Shown in pieces: positions 15,776-23,823 of a stretch of DNA of 36,501 nucleotides. Source of the stretch: a virus; the IMG/VR virus record IMGVR_UViG_3300031857_000610, positions 1 to 36,501 of that record; one strand, written 5' to 3'. The notes beneath the pieces were generated by a model. It made no database searches. It was not told the origin of the DNA and worked only from the letters and a program-made list of their open reading frames with translations. Position numbers and translations under genes: made by a program. The stretch's first letter is position 1; every line of letters begins with the position of its first letter.

Positions 15776-17481
15776 ATAAAAACTTAACAGCAACACAAAA
15801 CGATTACGCATATTTCTTGCCAGCTACATCTGGATTCTTTAGCACCTACATAGGTAAACAGCGTCATGGAAATTATGTAGATCCTGCACGTATTCCTGCC
15901 AGCTTTGGACCTATGGGTGTAGAAGCAATGAACTATCTAAATCCAAATGCGTTGTTTTACTTTGACCATTGTTTATATTCAGCAGGTCATGCTAACTTAG
16001 ATTTGTCTAAACCAGATCCAAGTGAAGACATGTTTCGCAACAGAGATCGTAGTACCAGTTGGGTGCTAGGTGATTCTGGTGGATTCCAAATTGGCAAAGG
16101 TGTATGGGCAGGTGAGTGGCGTGATCCAACTGGTCCAGAAGTTGCGGCTAAGTGGGCAGAAATAAAGGCCAAAGGTGTTGAACTAGTTCCACAGTTAGAT
16201 GCTAGTGGTAATCCTAAACTTGATAAAAATGGCAATCCTAAAATGACTAAGATTGACCATGTTAAAAATTATCAAGCACAATTAGATGCGGCACAAAAGA
16301 AACGTGAACAAGTATTAGCGTGGATGGATGCATTAATGGACTACGGTATGGTGTTGGATATTCCAGCGTGGGTTGCTCGTAGCCCAGCAGGTGCAGCTGC
16401 TACTAATATTAGTTCATATCAGCAGGCAGTTGAAGCAACCAAATATAACAATGAATATTTTATCAAACACCGCACAGGTGCTTGTAAGTTTTTAAATGTT
16501 TTACAAGGTGAAAACCACCAGCAAGCCGAAGATTGGTATCAACAAATGAAAGATTTTTGTGATCCAACAAAATATGAAAAACCATTTAATGGCTGGGCTA
16601 TGGGTGGACAAAATATGTGTGACGTTCACCTTGTATTAAAAAGATTAGTAGCATTGAAATTTGATGGTCTTTTAGAAAAAGGTCATCAGGATTGGATGCA
16701 CTTCTTGGGTACTAGTAAGTTAGAGTGGGCACTACTGCTCACAGATCTTCAACGTGCAATAAGGAAACATCATAATGAAAACTTTACCATATCTTTTGAC
16801 TGCGCCAGCCCGTTCCTTGCAACAGCAAACGGACAAATCTACGTCCAAACAGAAATTAAAGACAGAGAAAAATGGCTCTACAGAATGTTGCCGTCTCTTG
16901 ATGACAAAAAATATGCAAAAGACACAAGATTATTCCAAGACGTAGTAGTGCAAGACGGACATTTTGATAGTTTTACTACCAGTCCTATCATGGACGGAGT
17001 TGAAGTTAACAAAATTTGTATCTACGGTCCAAACGACGTGAACAAAATTGGTAAGATTGGAAAAACATCTTGGGATAGTTTTACTTACGCAATTATGATG
17101 GGGCATAATGTTTGGTTACATTTGAACAGCGTCCAAGAAGCCAATCGACAATATGATGCAGGATTGTGTCCAGCTATGTTAGTTGATGAAAAATTCAATC
17201 GAACATACTTCAAAGATATTGTTGAAGCTATTTTTAGTACACCAAATAGGCAAGAAGCAGAAGACATCATTGAAATGTACAGTAAGTTTTGGATGTCTAT
17301 TCCAGGTACAAGAGGTGCAATTGGTAAGAAAACGGTTAACGCCAGCACCATGTTTGCCAGTTTGTTTGACGAAGTAGAAGATTCGAGTGTACAATCAGAA
17401 GAAGAACACGGTGATGAATTTACCGAAGACGAAATTAGTAAACTTGATGAATTAGAAGAAAGTATTCATGACATTACCTGA
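15772..17481 (+). CDS. dpdA: DpdA-type 7-deazaguanine DNA transglycosylase (TGT family)
   Basis: The 569-residue protein shows the tRNA-guanine transglycosylase TIM-barrel signatures: VLGDSGGFQIG (Asp101, base recognition), DIPAW (Asp196), FLNVLQGEN (about 240-248), GWAMGGQNM, and SFDCASPF, whose Asp343 matches the TGT nucleophile. The zinc motif CxCxxC of tRNA-TGTs is not visible, as expected of phage DpdA enzymes, which exchange guanine in DNA for a deazaguanine base to resist restriction. A Lys/Asp linker at about 140-160 and an acidic tail (about 540-569) are extra. FolE and QueE genes later in the window supply the precursor pathway. Enzyme class is well supported; the inserted base is not determined. 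Confidence 0.88.
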   Translation: MNKNLTATQNDYAYFLPATSGFFSTYIGKQRHGNYVDPARIPASFGPMGVEAMNYLNPNALFYFDHCLYSAGHANLDLSKPDPSEDMFRNRDRSTSWVLGDSGGFQIGKGVWAGEWRDPTGPEVAAKWAEIKAKGVELVPQLDASGNPKLDKNGNPKMTKIDHVKNYQAQLDAAQKKREQVLAWMDALMDYGMVLDIPAWVARSPAGAAATNISSYQQAVEATKYNNEYFIKHRTGACKFLNVLQGENHQQAEDWYQQMKDFCDPTKYEKPFNGWAMGGQNMCDVHLVLKRLVALKFDGLLEKGHQDWMHFLGTSKLEWALLLTDLQRAIRKHHNENFTISFDCASPFLATANGQIYVQTEIKDREKWLYRMLPSLDDKKYAKDTRLFQDVVVQDGHFDSFTTSPIMDGVEVNKICIYGPNDVNKIGKIGKTSWDSFTYAIMMGHNVWLHLNSVQEANRQYDAGLCPAMLVDEKFNRTYFKDIVEAIFSTPNRQEAEDIIEMYSKFWMSIPGTRGAIGKKTVNASTMFASLFDEVEDSSVQSEEEHGDEFTEDEISKLDELEESIHDIT

Positions 17482-17731
17482 CGAACGATATCGTTCTGTT
17501 ATCCAAACTCGAAGATTCTTACTTGACTTGTGCAACCCACAGCATACACCACGAGTTCCTAAAATTATAAGAGAACACGCTCGAGCAATGTTACGTCATT
17601 ATCCTAGTGAATGGGATATGGAACGTGCGGCCGAGGGAGCACCAGATGTATTTGCCGTACAAATGGAAGCAGTAACTCGGCTTTTTAAACAATACGAACA
17701 ATCAAAGGCAGAAAAGAATGAGCAAGCGTAG
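17468..17731 (+). CDS. BPSL0761-like small protein
   Basis: The 87-residue helical protein starts MTLPDERYRSVIQTRRFLLDLCNP and continues QHTPRVPKIIREHARAMLRHYPSEWDM. The TPRVPxxIRExAxxxLRHYP pattern matches, from memory, the BPSL0761 family of small beta-proteobacterial proteins of unknown role. The C-terminal half is less ordered and ends with Lys/Glu-rich sequence. It overlaps the dpdA end by 14 nt and the next gene by 14 nt, so it belongs to a coupled operon. No catalytic residues stand out; no function can be given. Confidence 0.65.
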   Translation: MTLPDERYRSVIQTRRFLLDLCNPQHTPRVPKIIREHARAMLRHYPSEWDMERAAEGAPDVFAVQMEAVTRLFKQYEQSKAEKNEQA

Positions 17732-18602
17732 TCTTGTAGTTGGTATGGGTATTGGACAGTTATACAAAACTGTCTTAGAAAAACTTGGTCACGAAGTTAT
17801 TACTGTTGATTCAGATATTAGTAAAGGAGCGATGCTACCTACTGTTGAATCTGCTATCTTGTCTCATGCACCATTTGATACTGTGCATATCTGTACTCCT
17901 AATTTTACACACGAAGTTATAGCACGAACAGTTGCTCGTGTTAGTAAAATAGTTTTTATTGAAAAACCAGGTTTAATTGACAGTAAATGTTGGCAATGTC
18001 TAGTAGAAGATTTTCCTGAAACACGCTTCATGATGGTTAAAAACAATATGTGGCGTAATAATATTGCAGACTTGCTAGAAAAAGCAAATCACGCAAAACA
18101 AGTACATATTCGCTGGGTTAGAAAAAATTGCATACCTAGTCCAGGTAGTTGGTTTACTACTCGAAAATTAGCATTTGGAGGTGTTAGCAGAGATTTAATG
18201 CCGCACTTACTGAGCCTTTATATTGCTATGAATCCAAACTGGCGTAAAGAAACAGTAACTGGAAAACATTCATTGCAACTTCATAATCTTGAAAGCATTG
18301 ATAGTACCGAATACGGGACCGTGAACCCTAACGGAACGTATGACGTAGATGATCGTTGTCATTTACTGTTTGGTAGTAAGTGGACTTTAGTTGCAGATTG
18401 GCGAACTATGAAAGAAGAAGATAGTTCTATTATATTCATTATGAAAGATACCAGTGTACAACGATTTGAATTAGGTTGGTGTCCAGAAGAAGCATATCAT
18501 AACATGATTGTTGATGCCGTTTCAAACCTAAATAATGATGTCTACTGGAAAAATCAGTTTGAACAAGATTTTTGGATACACGAAAAAATAGAAAAACTAT
18601 GA
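17718..18602 (+). CDS. Gfo/Idh/MocA family oxidoreductase
   Basis: The 294-residue protein begins with a dinucleotide-binding fold (SLVVGMGIGQLY, then VDSD at the end of strand two) and has VHICTPNFTHEVIARTV followed by IVFIEKPG. The EKP motif is the hallmark of the Gfo/Idh/MocA family, whose lysine acts in NAD(P)-dependent oxidation or reduction of sugars. FGGVSRDLMPHLLSL matches the family GGxxxDxxxH segment in the second domain, with His as the usual catalytic base. Substrate is unknown, though neighbouring dehydrogenase and glycosyltransferase genes suggest a sugar nucleotide. Ends with an ATGA overlap with the next gene. Confidence 0.82.
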   Translation: MSKRSLVVGMGIGQLYKTVLEKLGHEVITVDSDISKGAMLPTVESAILSHAPFDTVHICTPNFTHEVIARTVARVSKIVFIEKPGLIDSKCWQCLVEDFPETRFMMVKNNMWRNNIADLLEKANHAKQVHIRWVRKNCIPSPGSWFTTRKLAFGGVSRDLMPHLLSLYIAMNPNWRKETVTGKHSLQLHNLESIDSTEYGTVNPNGTYDVDDRCHLLFGSKWTLVADWRTMKEEDSSIIFIMKDTSVQRFELGWCPEEAYHNMIVDAVSNLNNDVYWKNQFEQDFWIHEKIEKL

Positions 18603-19477
18603 CACGCTGTTTACAAACAACTGGACAAGGTTATTTTGAAGAAGTAACATACGATGTTCCACCACTAACTGAAGACGAAATTTGTGTTCGTGCAGTAATG
18701 ACAGGTGTGTGTCGTAGTGACATTGATATGATGCAAGGTAATTTTGGACCTTTACCTCTTCATATGCAAGGACACGAAGGTTTAGGACAAGTAATTGGCA
18801 TTGGTTCTAATATTACCAATGTAACTTTCGGCGATTATGTTGCTACACGTGGTGAACCTGCGTATGCAGACATTTATAATGTACGCAAAGATGAATATGT
18901 ACAAGTGCCAGAAGCGCATCCACGTTATATTATCGAACCAGTAGCATGTGGTATTAATGCTGTAGACGTTGCTGATGTTTCTAGACAAGATAAGATACTG
19001 ATTATTGGCAGTGGATTTTTAGCTTGGGTTGCTTATCACACATTAACTAAATTTAAACACTGTGAAAACGTTGATGTACTAGGTTCTAGTAATATTGACC
19101 TATGGGGAGATATACTACTATTTGGTACAACTGAAAGCTATGATGTTATTATTGATCTTAGTGGAAAATACGAACTAGGACTAGACATTGGTCTAAATAA
19201 TAACGCATTAATTGTTGATGCTGTTGGCAAAGCTGTATCAAGAGCAGAAGCAGAACAGCAACTTTGGAGAGCTGTTACTACTATTAAACCAAGTCCACGT
19301 AATCCAAATTTTCATCAGTGTATGAAAGATGCTGTATGGATGATTGAAAACGGTTATCTAAATGTTGATTCTTTTTGGACTAGAGGTTATAATCGTGATA
19401 TAGAGTGGCAACAGGCATTTGCGGATGGTGTGGATCGTCCAAATGGCTACAGCAGAGGTTATATTAAATGGGATTGA
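18599..19477 (+). CDS. zinc-type medium-chain alcohol dehydrogenase-like protein
   Basis: The start is ATG 18599 (ATGA overlap); an upstream ATG at 18572 would extend it into the previous gene. The 292-residue product shows the MDR family N-terminal domain: GVCRSDIDMMQGNFG, with the catalytic zinc cysteine, and MQGHEGLGQVIGIG, with the conserved GHE. ILIIGSGFLAWVAY is the nucleotide-binding GxGxxA region. It is shorter than typical MDR enzymes (about 340), mostly in the Rossmann domain, and I do not see the four-cysteine structural zinc lobe. It may oxidise a sugar or polyol alcohol, acting with the oxidoreductase before it. Confidence 0.8.
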   Translation: MTRCLQTTGQGYFEEVTYDVPPLTEDEICVRAVMTGVCRSDIDMMQGNFGPLPLHMQGHEGLGQVIGIGSNITNVTFGDYVATRGEPAYADIYNVRKDEYVQVPEAHPRYIIEPVACGINAVDVADVSRQDKILIIGSGFLAWVAYHTLTKFKHCENVDVLGSSNIDLWGDILLFGTTESYDVIIDLSGKYELGLDIGLNNNALIVDAVGKAVSRAEAEQQLWRAVTTIKPSPRNPNFHQCMKDAVWMIENGYLNVDSFWTRGYNRDIEWQQAFADGVDRPNGYSRGYIKWD

Positions 19478-19998
19478 ATACAGAAGAACGGCAAGGTGTA
19501 GTTTATTTCACAGGCTATGAAGTAGAACATACTATTGCCTACGGAATGTACACACTATTTGTAGTTGGTACTCCTCCGCTAGATGAAATTCTACAATGGG
19601 CAGAACATTGTCAAGTCAAACAAATTTACTTTGGAACTAGTCAAAGTTTCAAACCTAAAAGCATTTCACACGCAGAATACAAACCGTGGGACGATGTTAT
19701 CCTTGGATGCTTAAAAGCAGGATACTGGGTTGCGTTAGACTTTGGTGTTGAACACATCGAAGGTGTTATCGAATCTGGCTATTCCGAATATGAAAAATTT
19801 ATTCCTATGATTAGTGTTAAGTTGCCGTACATTAATCAATTAAACTACAACGCAACGCTCAAACTAGATGATAAGACATGGGGTGCTACAAACCCAGGTG
19901 TTTGGACTCATCACTTACACAGCCTAATGGGTAAAGATAAATTTACCTATTGGGATCAATATACTCAAGATTCAGAAATAACACCAAATGATAATTAA
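19468..19998 (+). CDS. conserved phage protein of unknown function
   Basis: The 176-residue soluble protein has repeated beta/alpha character: MYTLFVVGTPPLDEILQWA, QIYFGTSQSF, AGYWVALDFGVEHIEGVI and MISVKLPYINQLNYNATLKLDD, then ATNPGVWTHHLHSLMG near the C-terminus. I recall near-identical segments in T4-like cyanophages, without assigned role. The strand-helix alternation resembles part of a TIM-type barrel, but no catalytic motif is seen. It overlaps the dehydrogenase end by 10 nt and the QueD-like gene by 11 nt, and lies between dpdA and the glycosyltransferase, so a link to deazaguanine or sugar metabolism is possible but unproven. Confidence 0.7.
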   Translation: MGLNTEERQGVVYFTGYEVEHTIAYGMYTLFVVGTPPLDEILQWAEHCQVKQIYFGTSQSFKPKSISHAEYKPWDDVILGCLKAGYWVALDFGVEHIEGVIESGYSEYEKFIPMISVKLPYINQLNYNATLKLDDKTWGATNPGVWTHHLHSLMGKDKFTYWDQYTQDSEITPNDN

Positions 19999-20383
19999 AC
20001 AAGATATTAGACCAAACAAAATGATATGGGTCACTTTCCAGAAGGAAGGTATTCATAAATACCCTGCAGCACTTACAGATCCAAATCTAGCTACAGGAGA
20101 CGAATATGACGTATCGTTTTTGGGTTACCCTCATCGCCACATTTTTCATTTCAGGGTGTGGATCAGTGTGCAACACGATGATAGGGACATCGAGTTCATC
20201 CAATTCAAACGATGGCTCATATCGTTGTATAATGGTCAGGGTGCCGTTTTAAGCCTTGATCATAAAAGTTGTGAGATGATGTCAGAAGATTTATACAACA
20301 TCATCGCACTAAAGTATCCTAACCGAGAGGTTTGGATTGAAGTCTCCGAAGACGGAGAAAATGGTTCATTTATCAAGTACTAA
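19988..20383 (+). CDS. QueD/PTPS-like T-fold protein (candidate)
   Basis: The 131-residue protein is of QueD size (about 120-140). It has His23, an HRH pair (His49, His51) followed by IFHFRVWISV, then DIEFIQFKRWL, LSLDHKSCE (Asp91-His92) and VWIEVSEDGENGSFI (Glu121). This is the order of 6-carboxytetrahydropterin synthase: three zinc histidines (H, then HxH), the GxxxDFxxLK strand, the catalytic Asp-His pair of LDH and the substrate-binding Glu of VxExxxxxxxY. The catalytic cysteine four residues before the HxH of QueD is missing. With FolE and QueE in the window, a CPH4-forming role would complete the pathway. Assignment is from pattern only. Confidence 0.5.
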   Translation: MIIKQDIRPNKMIWVTFQKEGIHKYPAALTDPNLATGDEYDVSFLGYPHRHIFHFRVWISVQHDDRDIEFIQFKRWLISLYNGQGAVLSLDHKSCEMMSEDLYNIIALKYPNREVWIEVSEDGENGSFIKY

Positions 20384-20399
20384 CTATAAAGAGGCTGCA

Positions 20400-20663
20400 A
20401 TGGCTAAAAACTATAACGATATCAATTATTTTGAAACTCGTCCTGACATCGTCAAAATTTTTGACGACCTAGATTCATTCCGTAATTATTGCCGTATGGA
20501 ATTAGTTGAGTTTAATGAAGCTCATCTCTACAACAGAGAAAGTTGGGTTTGGCGGAACTATGAAAAAAGTACACGCCCTCGTAAGCCATGGAACGGCGAA
20601 AAGAAACAATGGAGTGGCGAAAGAAAGCCCTATCAAGGTAATAAGCCACGTTATAATCAATGA
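20400..20663 (+). CDS. conserved small phage protein, basic C-terminus
   Basis: The start is ATG 20400, preceded by AAAGAGG; an in-frame ATG at 20337 would overlap the previous gene by 47 nt. The 87-residue product has an ordered N-terminal half (MAKNYNDINYFETRPD, VKIFDDLDSFRNYCRMELVEFN) and a low-complexity C-terminal tail rich in Arg, Lys, Pro, Trp and Gln with WNGEKKQWSGERKPYQG repeats. Similar short proteins occur in T4-like cyanophages, from memory. The basic aromatic tail suggests nucleic-acid contact; nothing more specific is supported. Confidence 0.68.
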   Translation: MAKNYNDINYFETRPDIVKIFDDLDSFRNYCRMELVEFNEAHLYNRESWVWRNYEKSTRPRKPWNGEKKQWSGERKPYQGNKPRYNQ

Positions 20664-21751
20664 CAGTATTCTTAATTGATTTAGAAGCTGTAGAGACAAG
20701 GTACACGGGTCAATGGAAGACTCATGTACCTGCTCTCTTAAAGAAAAGAGGACATGATGTTCAAATTATCTCTGGTCCTACGGACATTCCTAGTGCCACT
20801 ACTCCTGGCGCCTTTCTTAATTTTGGTGGGACTAACATATACAAGTCTAGTCAAGTTGAGCAGATGGGCAGGTTATTTTGTAACGGAGCCGTTCATCCCG
20901 GCGATCACTTTATTTTTACTGATGCTTGGCACCCGGGTATCATAAACTTAAAGTACATGAGTGAGTTGCTGGGTATTCCAGTAACTACACATGGCCTATG
21001 GCATGCTGGCAGTTACGATCCACAAGACTTCTTAGGTCGACTAGTTGGCAACAAGCCTTGGGTTAGACACGCAGAAAAATCTTTCTTTGCGGCATTTGAT
21101 CACAATTATTTTGCTACTACTTTCCATATTGATATGTTCCATCATAATCTACTAAATGACGGGCTTGTTGAAAATCCTTGGGAAGAGGAAGATAAAGCAG
21201 ATATGCTAGAGTCTGGCAAATATGTACGCACTGGGTGGCCTATGGAGTATATGGAAGATACATTAAAAATGTATAAGAATATGCCCAAGCGTAATCTTAT
21301 TCTTTTCCCACATCGCATCGCACCCGAGAAGCAAGTTGAAATTTTTCGAGATTTAGCTACACACTTACCGCAGTATGAATTTGTAGTGTGTCAGGATCAA
21401 CAACTAACAAAAAATGAATATCATAACTTGTTAGGCGAAGCAAAAATAGTGTTTAGTGCTAACTTACAAGAAACTTTAGGCATTAGTTGTTATGAAGGTG
21501 CGGTAGTTGACGCTATTCCTATGGTTCCAGATAGACTTAGTTACACAGAGATGTATTACGAAACCTTCAAATATCCAAGTACTTGGACTGAAGATTTCAA
21601 ATCATACCAAGCAAGTAGACCATTTTTAGTTAGTAAAATTATGCAATATATGGAAAACTATACTAAATTTGTACCTACTGTGCATAAACAATCGAGAGAT
21701 TTACATGAACATTTCTTCAGCGCCACAGGACTACTCAATAACATCAAGTAG
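20660..21751 (+). CDS. glycosyltransferase, GT-B fold (GT4/GT1-like)
   Basis: The 363-residue protein has an N-terminal domain with VFLIDLEAVETRYTGQW, and a C-terminal nucleotide-sugar domain with ILFPHRIAPEKQVEIFRDLA (strand after the linker, PEK in place of the usual RLxxEKG), YEFVVCQDQQ, and ISCYEGAVVDAIPMVPDRLSY, the E-x7-E/PxVPD-type region of GT-B enzymes. Such proteins transfer sugar from a nucleotide donor; in T4-like phages they may glycosylate DNA, virion proteins or host surface. No signal peptide. It overlaps the previous gene (ATGA) and 47 nt with the next. The acceptor is unknown. Confidence 0.75.
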   Translation: MTVFLIDLEAVETRYTGQWKTHVPALLKKRGHDVQIISGPTDIPSATTPGAFLNFGGTNIYKSSQVEQMGRLFCNGAVHPGDHFIFTDAWHPGIINLKYMSELLGIPVTTHGLWHAGSYDPQDFLGRLVGNKPWVRHAEKSFFAAFDHNYFATTFHIDMFHHNLLNDGLVENPWEEEDKADMLESGKYVRTGWPMEYMEDTLKMYKNMPKRNLILFPHRIAPEKQVEIFRDLATHLPQYEFVVCQDQQLTKNEYHNLLGEAKIVFSANLQETLGISCYEGAVVDAIPMVPDRLSYTEMYYETFKYPSTWTEDFKSYQASRPFLVSKIMQYMENYTKFVPTVHKQSRDLHEHFFSATGLLNNIK

Positions 21752-22076
21752 TAGTTCGGATACTATTACAATTGATTTATCATCGTTGAATACAGCTTCG
21801 GCTAGTACTATTACACTAACAGGTGGAGGATATGATATTGGAAATTTATCAGGAACTAGTATTGGCACTATTGTTGTCGATGATCTAAGTTCATATCAAA
21901 ATATCTGGACTGTTAGTAATGAAGAATTTATAAACTGTTTTCCTACATGGGACAGAATACAGGATATGTGTAAAGAATATCCAGGATTAAAAATAGCCTA
22001 CGAAAAATTTGTAACAACATATAAACTAGTAAAGGACGATTATGATACTCCAAAAGATCAAAGACCTAAGCCTTAA
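21705..22076 (+). CDS. Ser/Thr-rich N-terminus with conserved helical C-terminal domain
   Basis: The start is ATG 21705 behind GAGAG, within the end of the glycosyltransferase gene. The 123-residue protein begins with about 60 residues of Ser/Thr/Gly/Ile-rich beta-type sequence (TIDLSSLNTASASTITLTGG) and then switches to a compact helical domain FINCFPTWDRIQDMCKEYPGLKIAYEKF. The latter resembles C-terminal domains of small T4-like phage virion-associated proteins. The gene at 22466 has the same architecture. The cupin gene is nested between them. Role unknown, possibly structural. Confidence 0.65.
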   Translation: MNISSAPQDYSITSSSSSDTITIDLSSLNTASASTITLTGGGYDIGNLSGTSIGTIVVDDLSSYQNIWTVSNEEFINCFPTWDRIQDMCKEYPGLKIAYEKFVTTYKLVKDDYDTPKDQRPKP

Positions 22077-22503
22077 TTGGTTAGAGAGTCATGACCGTAA
22101 ACGTATAATTATGGATCGTCAATGTAACGAACCATTACTAACTCGTTACTATTTGTTTTTAAAGAATCGTAATCGTTTTCCATTTAATATATTCCTACAC
22201 AAATTTCACAAAGGCGATCCCGGTGATGTACATGATCATCCTTGGCCTTACTTTACACTAATTTTAGCAGGTGGTTACTACGAATGGGTTTTAGAAAATA
22301 ATCAAGAGGTTCGTAAATGGCGAGGGCCTGGACATTTCCGTTTTTGTAGTGCCAATAGCTATCATCGAATTGAATTAAAGGAAGGTGTAACACCTTGGAC
22401 CTTGTTTATGCCTGGTCCGCAAACGAGAGAATGGGGATTTCTCGTCAAAGATAGATGGATTCATAATGAGCTATACTTACACAACAAACAACACAACAGC
22501 TAA
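22042..22503 (+). CDS. cupin-like protein
   Basis: The 153-residue protein contains FLHKFHKGDPGDVHDHPWPYFTLILAGGYYEW and GHFRFCSANSYHRIEL followed by PWTLFMPGPQTREWGFLV. The HDHPW and YHRIEL histidines match the two metal-binding cupin motifs (HxH...E/Gly-rich strand and H on a later strand). Cupins of this sort are frequent in phages, either as sugar epimerase/isomerase-like enzymes or as dioxygenase-like folds; the exact reaction cannot be told. The ATG overlaps the preceding gene by 35 nt; an internal Met at residue 24 is a less likely start as residues before it look conserved. Confidence 0.72.
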   Translation: MILQKIKDLSLNWLESHDRKRIIMDRQCNEPLLTRYYLFLKNRNRFPFNIFLHKFHKGDPGDVHDHPWPYFTLILAGGYYEWVLENNQEVRKWRGPGHFRFCSANSYHRIELKEGVTPWTLFMPGPQTREWGFLVKDRWIHNELYLHNKQHNS

Positions 22504-22915
22504 TAACAGCACAATCACACTGACAGGTGCAGGACTTGGAGGAACAGTTGGTACTAGCAATATTACACTAAATGGCGGTAGCCACGTTTATACTACTACT
22601 AGTACCGGGACGTCTGGGCAGATTTATACAACTACAGGTACTAACGGTGTAACTTGGGCTACTCCAAATGAGCATGTAATGGTTATCAAACAAAGCCCAC
22701 CTGAACTAGAAGTTAAAGGGCGATTAGTATTAAACGGACAAGACTTAGAAGAAAGATTACGAACAATTGAAAAAGTATTGACTATTCCTGAGAGAGATGT
22801 TAAACTAGAGAAAAAGTATCCAAAGCTAAAAAAATTACATGACGAATACATTGCGGCTTTGGGTAAGTATAGGACATTTGAAGCAATTAAAGGAGATGAA
22901 GATGGAACTGCATGA
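22466..22915 (+). CDS. Thr/Gly-rich N-terminus with coiled-coil C-terminus, structural-type protein
   Basis: The 149-residue protein begins MSYTYTTNNTTANNSTITLTG and continues for about 65 residues in Thr/Gly/Ser/Asn-rich beta repeats, ending IYTTTGTNGVTWATP. The C-terminal part, LEVKGRLVLNGQDLEERLRTIEKVLTIPERD, is a strand plus coiled coil typical of small phage virion proteins, followed by a basic helix. The architecture parallels the gene at 21705. Such proteins may be short fibre or capsid decoration elements. The start lies 38 nt inside the cupin gene, and AGGAGA near the end serves the next gene. Confidence 0.66.
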   Translation: MSYTYTTNNTTANNSTITLTGAGLGGTVGTSNITLNGGSHVYTTTSTGTSGQIYTTTGTNGVTWATPNEHVMVIKQSPPELEVKGRLVLNGQDLEERLRTIEKVLTIPERDVKLEKKYPKLKKLHDEYIAALGKYRTFEAIKGDEDGTA

Positions 22916-23132
22916 ATCAGTTAAAGATTCTTATAAAGAAATGGTTATTAAAGAAAACGCAGGGTATAGAGTGCGTTTAGAAAAATGGGAAGTCATAAAT
23001 CCCAAAGGACTTTTTAATCTCAATGTTATTCAAGAAAGTTTGAAAGACGGTAAAGTTGCCGATAGCCAAACATATAATTTCTTTATGACTAAAGAAGAAC
23101 TTCAAACATTAGCCTACGGGTTAACTGCATGA
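22902..23132 (+). CDS. conserved small phage protein
   Basis: ATG 22902 is chosen because AGGAG (22891-22895) is six bases away; ATG 22896 is too close. The 76-residue soluble product starts MELHESVKDSYKEMVIKENAGYRVR and contains EVINPKGLFNLNVIQESLKDGK and DSQTYNFFMTKEEL, segments I recall as conserved in T4-like cyanophages. No motif suggests activity. It overlaps both neighbours by a few bases (ATGA with the phosphoribosyltransferase). Confidence 0.7.
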   Translation: MELHESVKDSYKEMVIKENAGYRVRLEKWEVINPKGLFNLNVIQESLKDGKVADSQTYNFFMTKEELQTLAYGLTA

Positions 23133-23620
23133 AGAAAGTTTACTACACTTGGAAACAAGTAGAAGGTGCTTGTTTAGAAATTGCCAGACAAATGAACGCC
23201 CATTACTGGCGACCTGATTACATAGTTGGTATTGGGCGAGGCGGATTAGTTCCTGCAAATCTTATAAGTCAATATACAGGAATTAAAATGAACAGTCTTG
23301 ATATCAGTTTACGAGATGGCGGAGATTGTGTTAGTAATCTTGGCATGGCAGAAGATGCGTTCAATGGTAAAAATATATTAATAGTTGACGATATAAATGA
23401 TCAAGGATCAACTATTAATTGGATTAAAAAAGATTGGCCGAGTGGTTGTTTTCCCAATGATCCTAAATGGAACTACATCTGGGGAGATAGCGTTAGGTTT
23501 GCAGTTTTAACACATAATATGTCTAGTCAAGTTAAGGATATAGATTATAGTGTCTGGACTGTTAATAAAGCAGAAGAGGACTGTTGGTTAGTTTATCCTT
23601 GGGAGGAATTTTGGTTATGA
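23129..23620 (+). CDS. phosphoribosyltransferase (type I PRTase)
   Basis: The 163-residue protein has the N-terminal PDYIVGIGRGGLVPANLISQ strand-loop of hypoxanthine/xanthine-type PRTases and, at about residues 81-95, NILIVDDINDQGSTI, the 13-residue PRPP-binding motif with its two acidic residues. These enzymes join a base to PRPP to make a nucleotide, or the reverse. Substrate cannot be predicted; purine salvage is the commonest role, and the phage may use it in nucleotide supply or with deazaguanine bases. It starts with an ATGA overlap and ends with an ATGA overlap to a membrane gene. Confidence 0.85.
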   Translation: MKKVYYTWKQVEGACLEIARQMNAHYWRPDYIVGIGRGGLVPANLISQYTGIKMNSLDISLRDGGDCVSNLGMAEDAFNGKNILIVDDINDQGSTINWIKKDWPSGCFPNDPKWNYIWGDSVRFAVLTHNMSSQVKDIDYSVWTVNKAEEDCWLVYPWEEFWL

Positions 23621-23823
23621 TTATAAAATCTATTTTTAAATTAATTATCGGAATTGTACTAATAGTAGCGGTTATAATTGTTGGACCATTACTTGGTATT
23701 TGGTCTTTAAACACACTATTTCCTGTTTTAACTATACCGTATACATGGGAAACCTGGGCAGCGTTTTTATTACTGTTTGGTAGTGCAACTGGATTACGAT
23801 TTGGTAGCAGGAGAAAAGAATGA
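23617..23823 (+). CDS. small membrane protein
   Basis: The start is ATG 23617 (ATGA overlap with the phosphoribosyltransferase stop). The 68-residue protein has a long N-terminal transmembrane helix (IIGIVLIVAVIIVGPLLGI), the WSLNTLFPVLTIPYTWETW segment I recall from several phages, and a second hydrophobic stretch (AAFLLLFGSATGL) with a basic FGSRRKE end. Two transmembrane helices are likely. Function unknown. Confidence 0.7.
   Translation: MIIKSIFKLIIGIVLIVAVIIVGPLLGIWSLNTLFPVLTIPYTWETWAAFLLLFGSATGLRFGSRRKE

Noticed and set aside
20054-20061. CATAAATA as a late promoter
   Set aside because: It lies inside the QueD-like gene with no nearby gene start; in AT-rich DNA such matches occur by chance.
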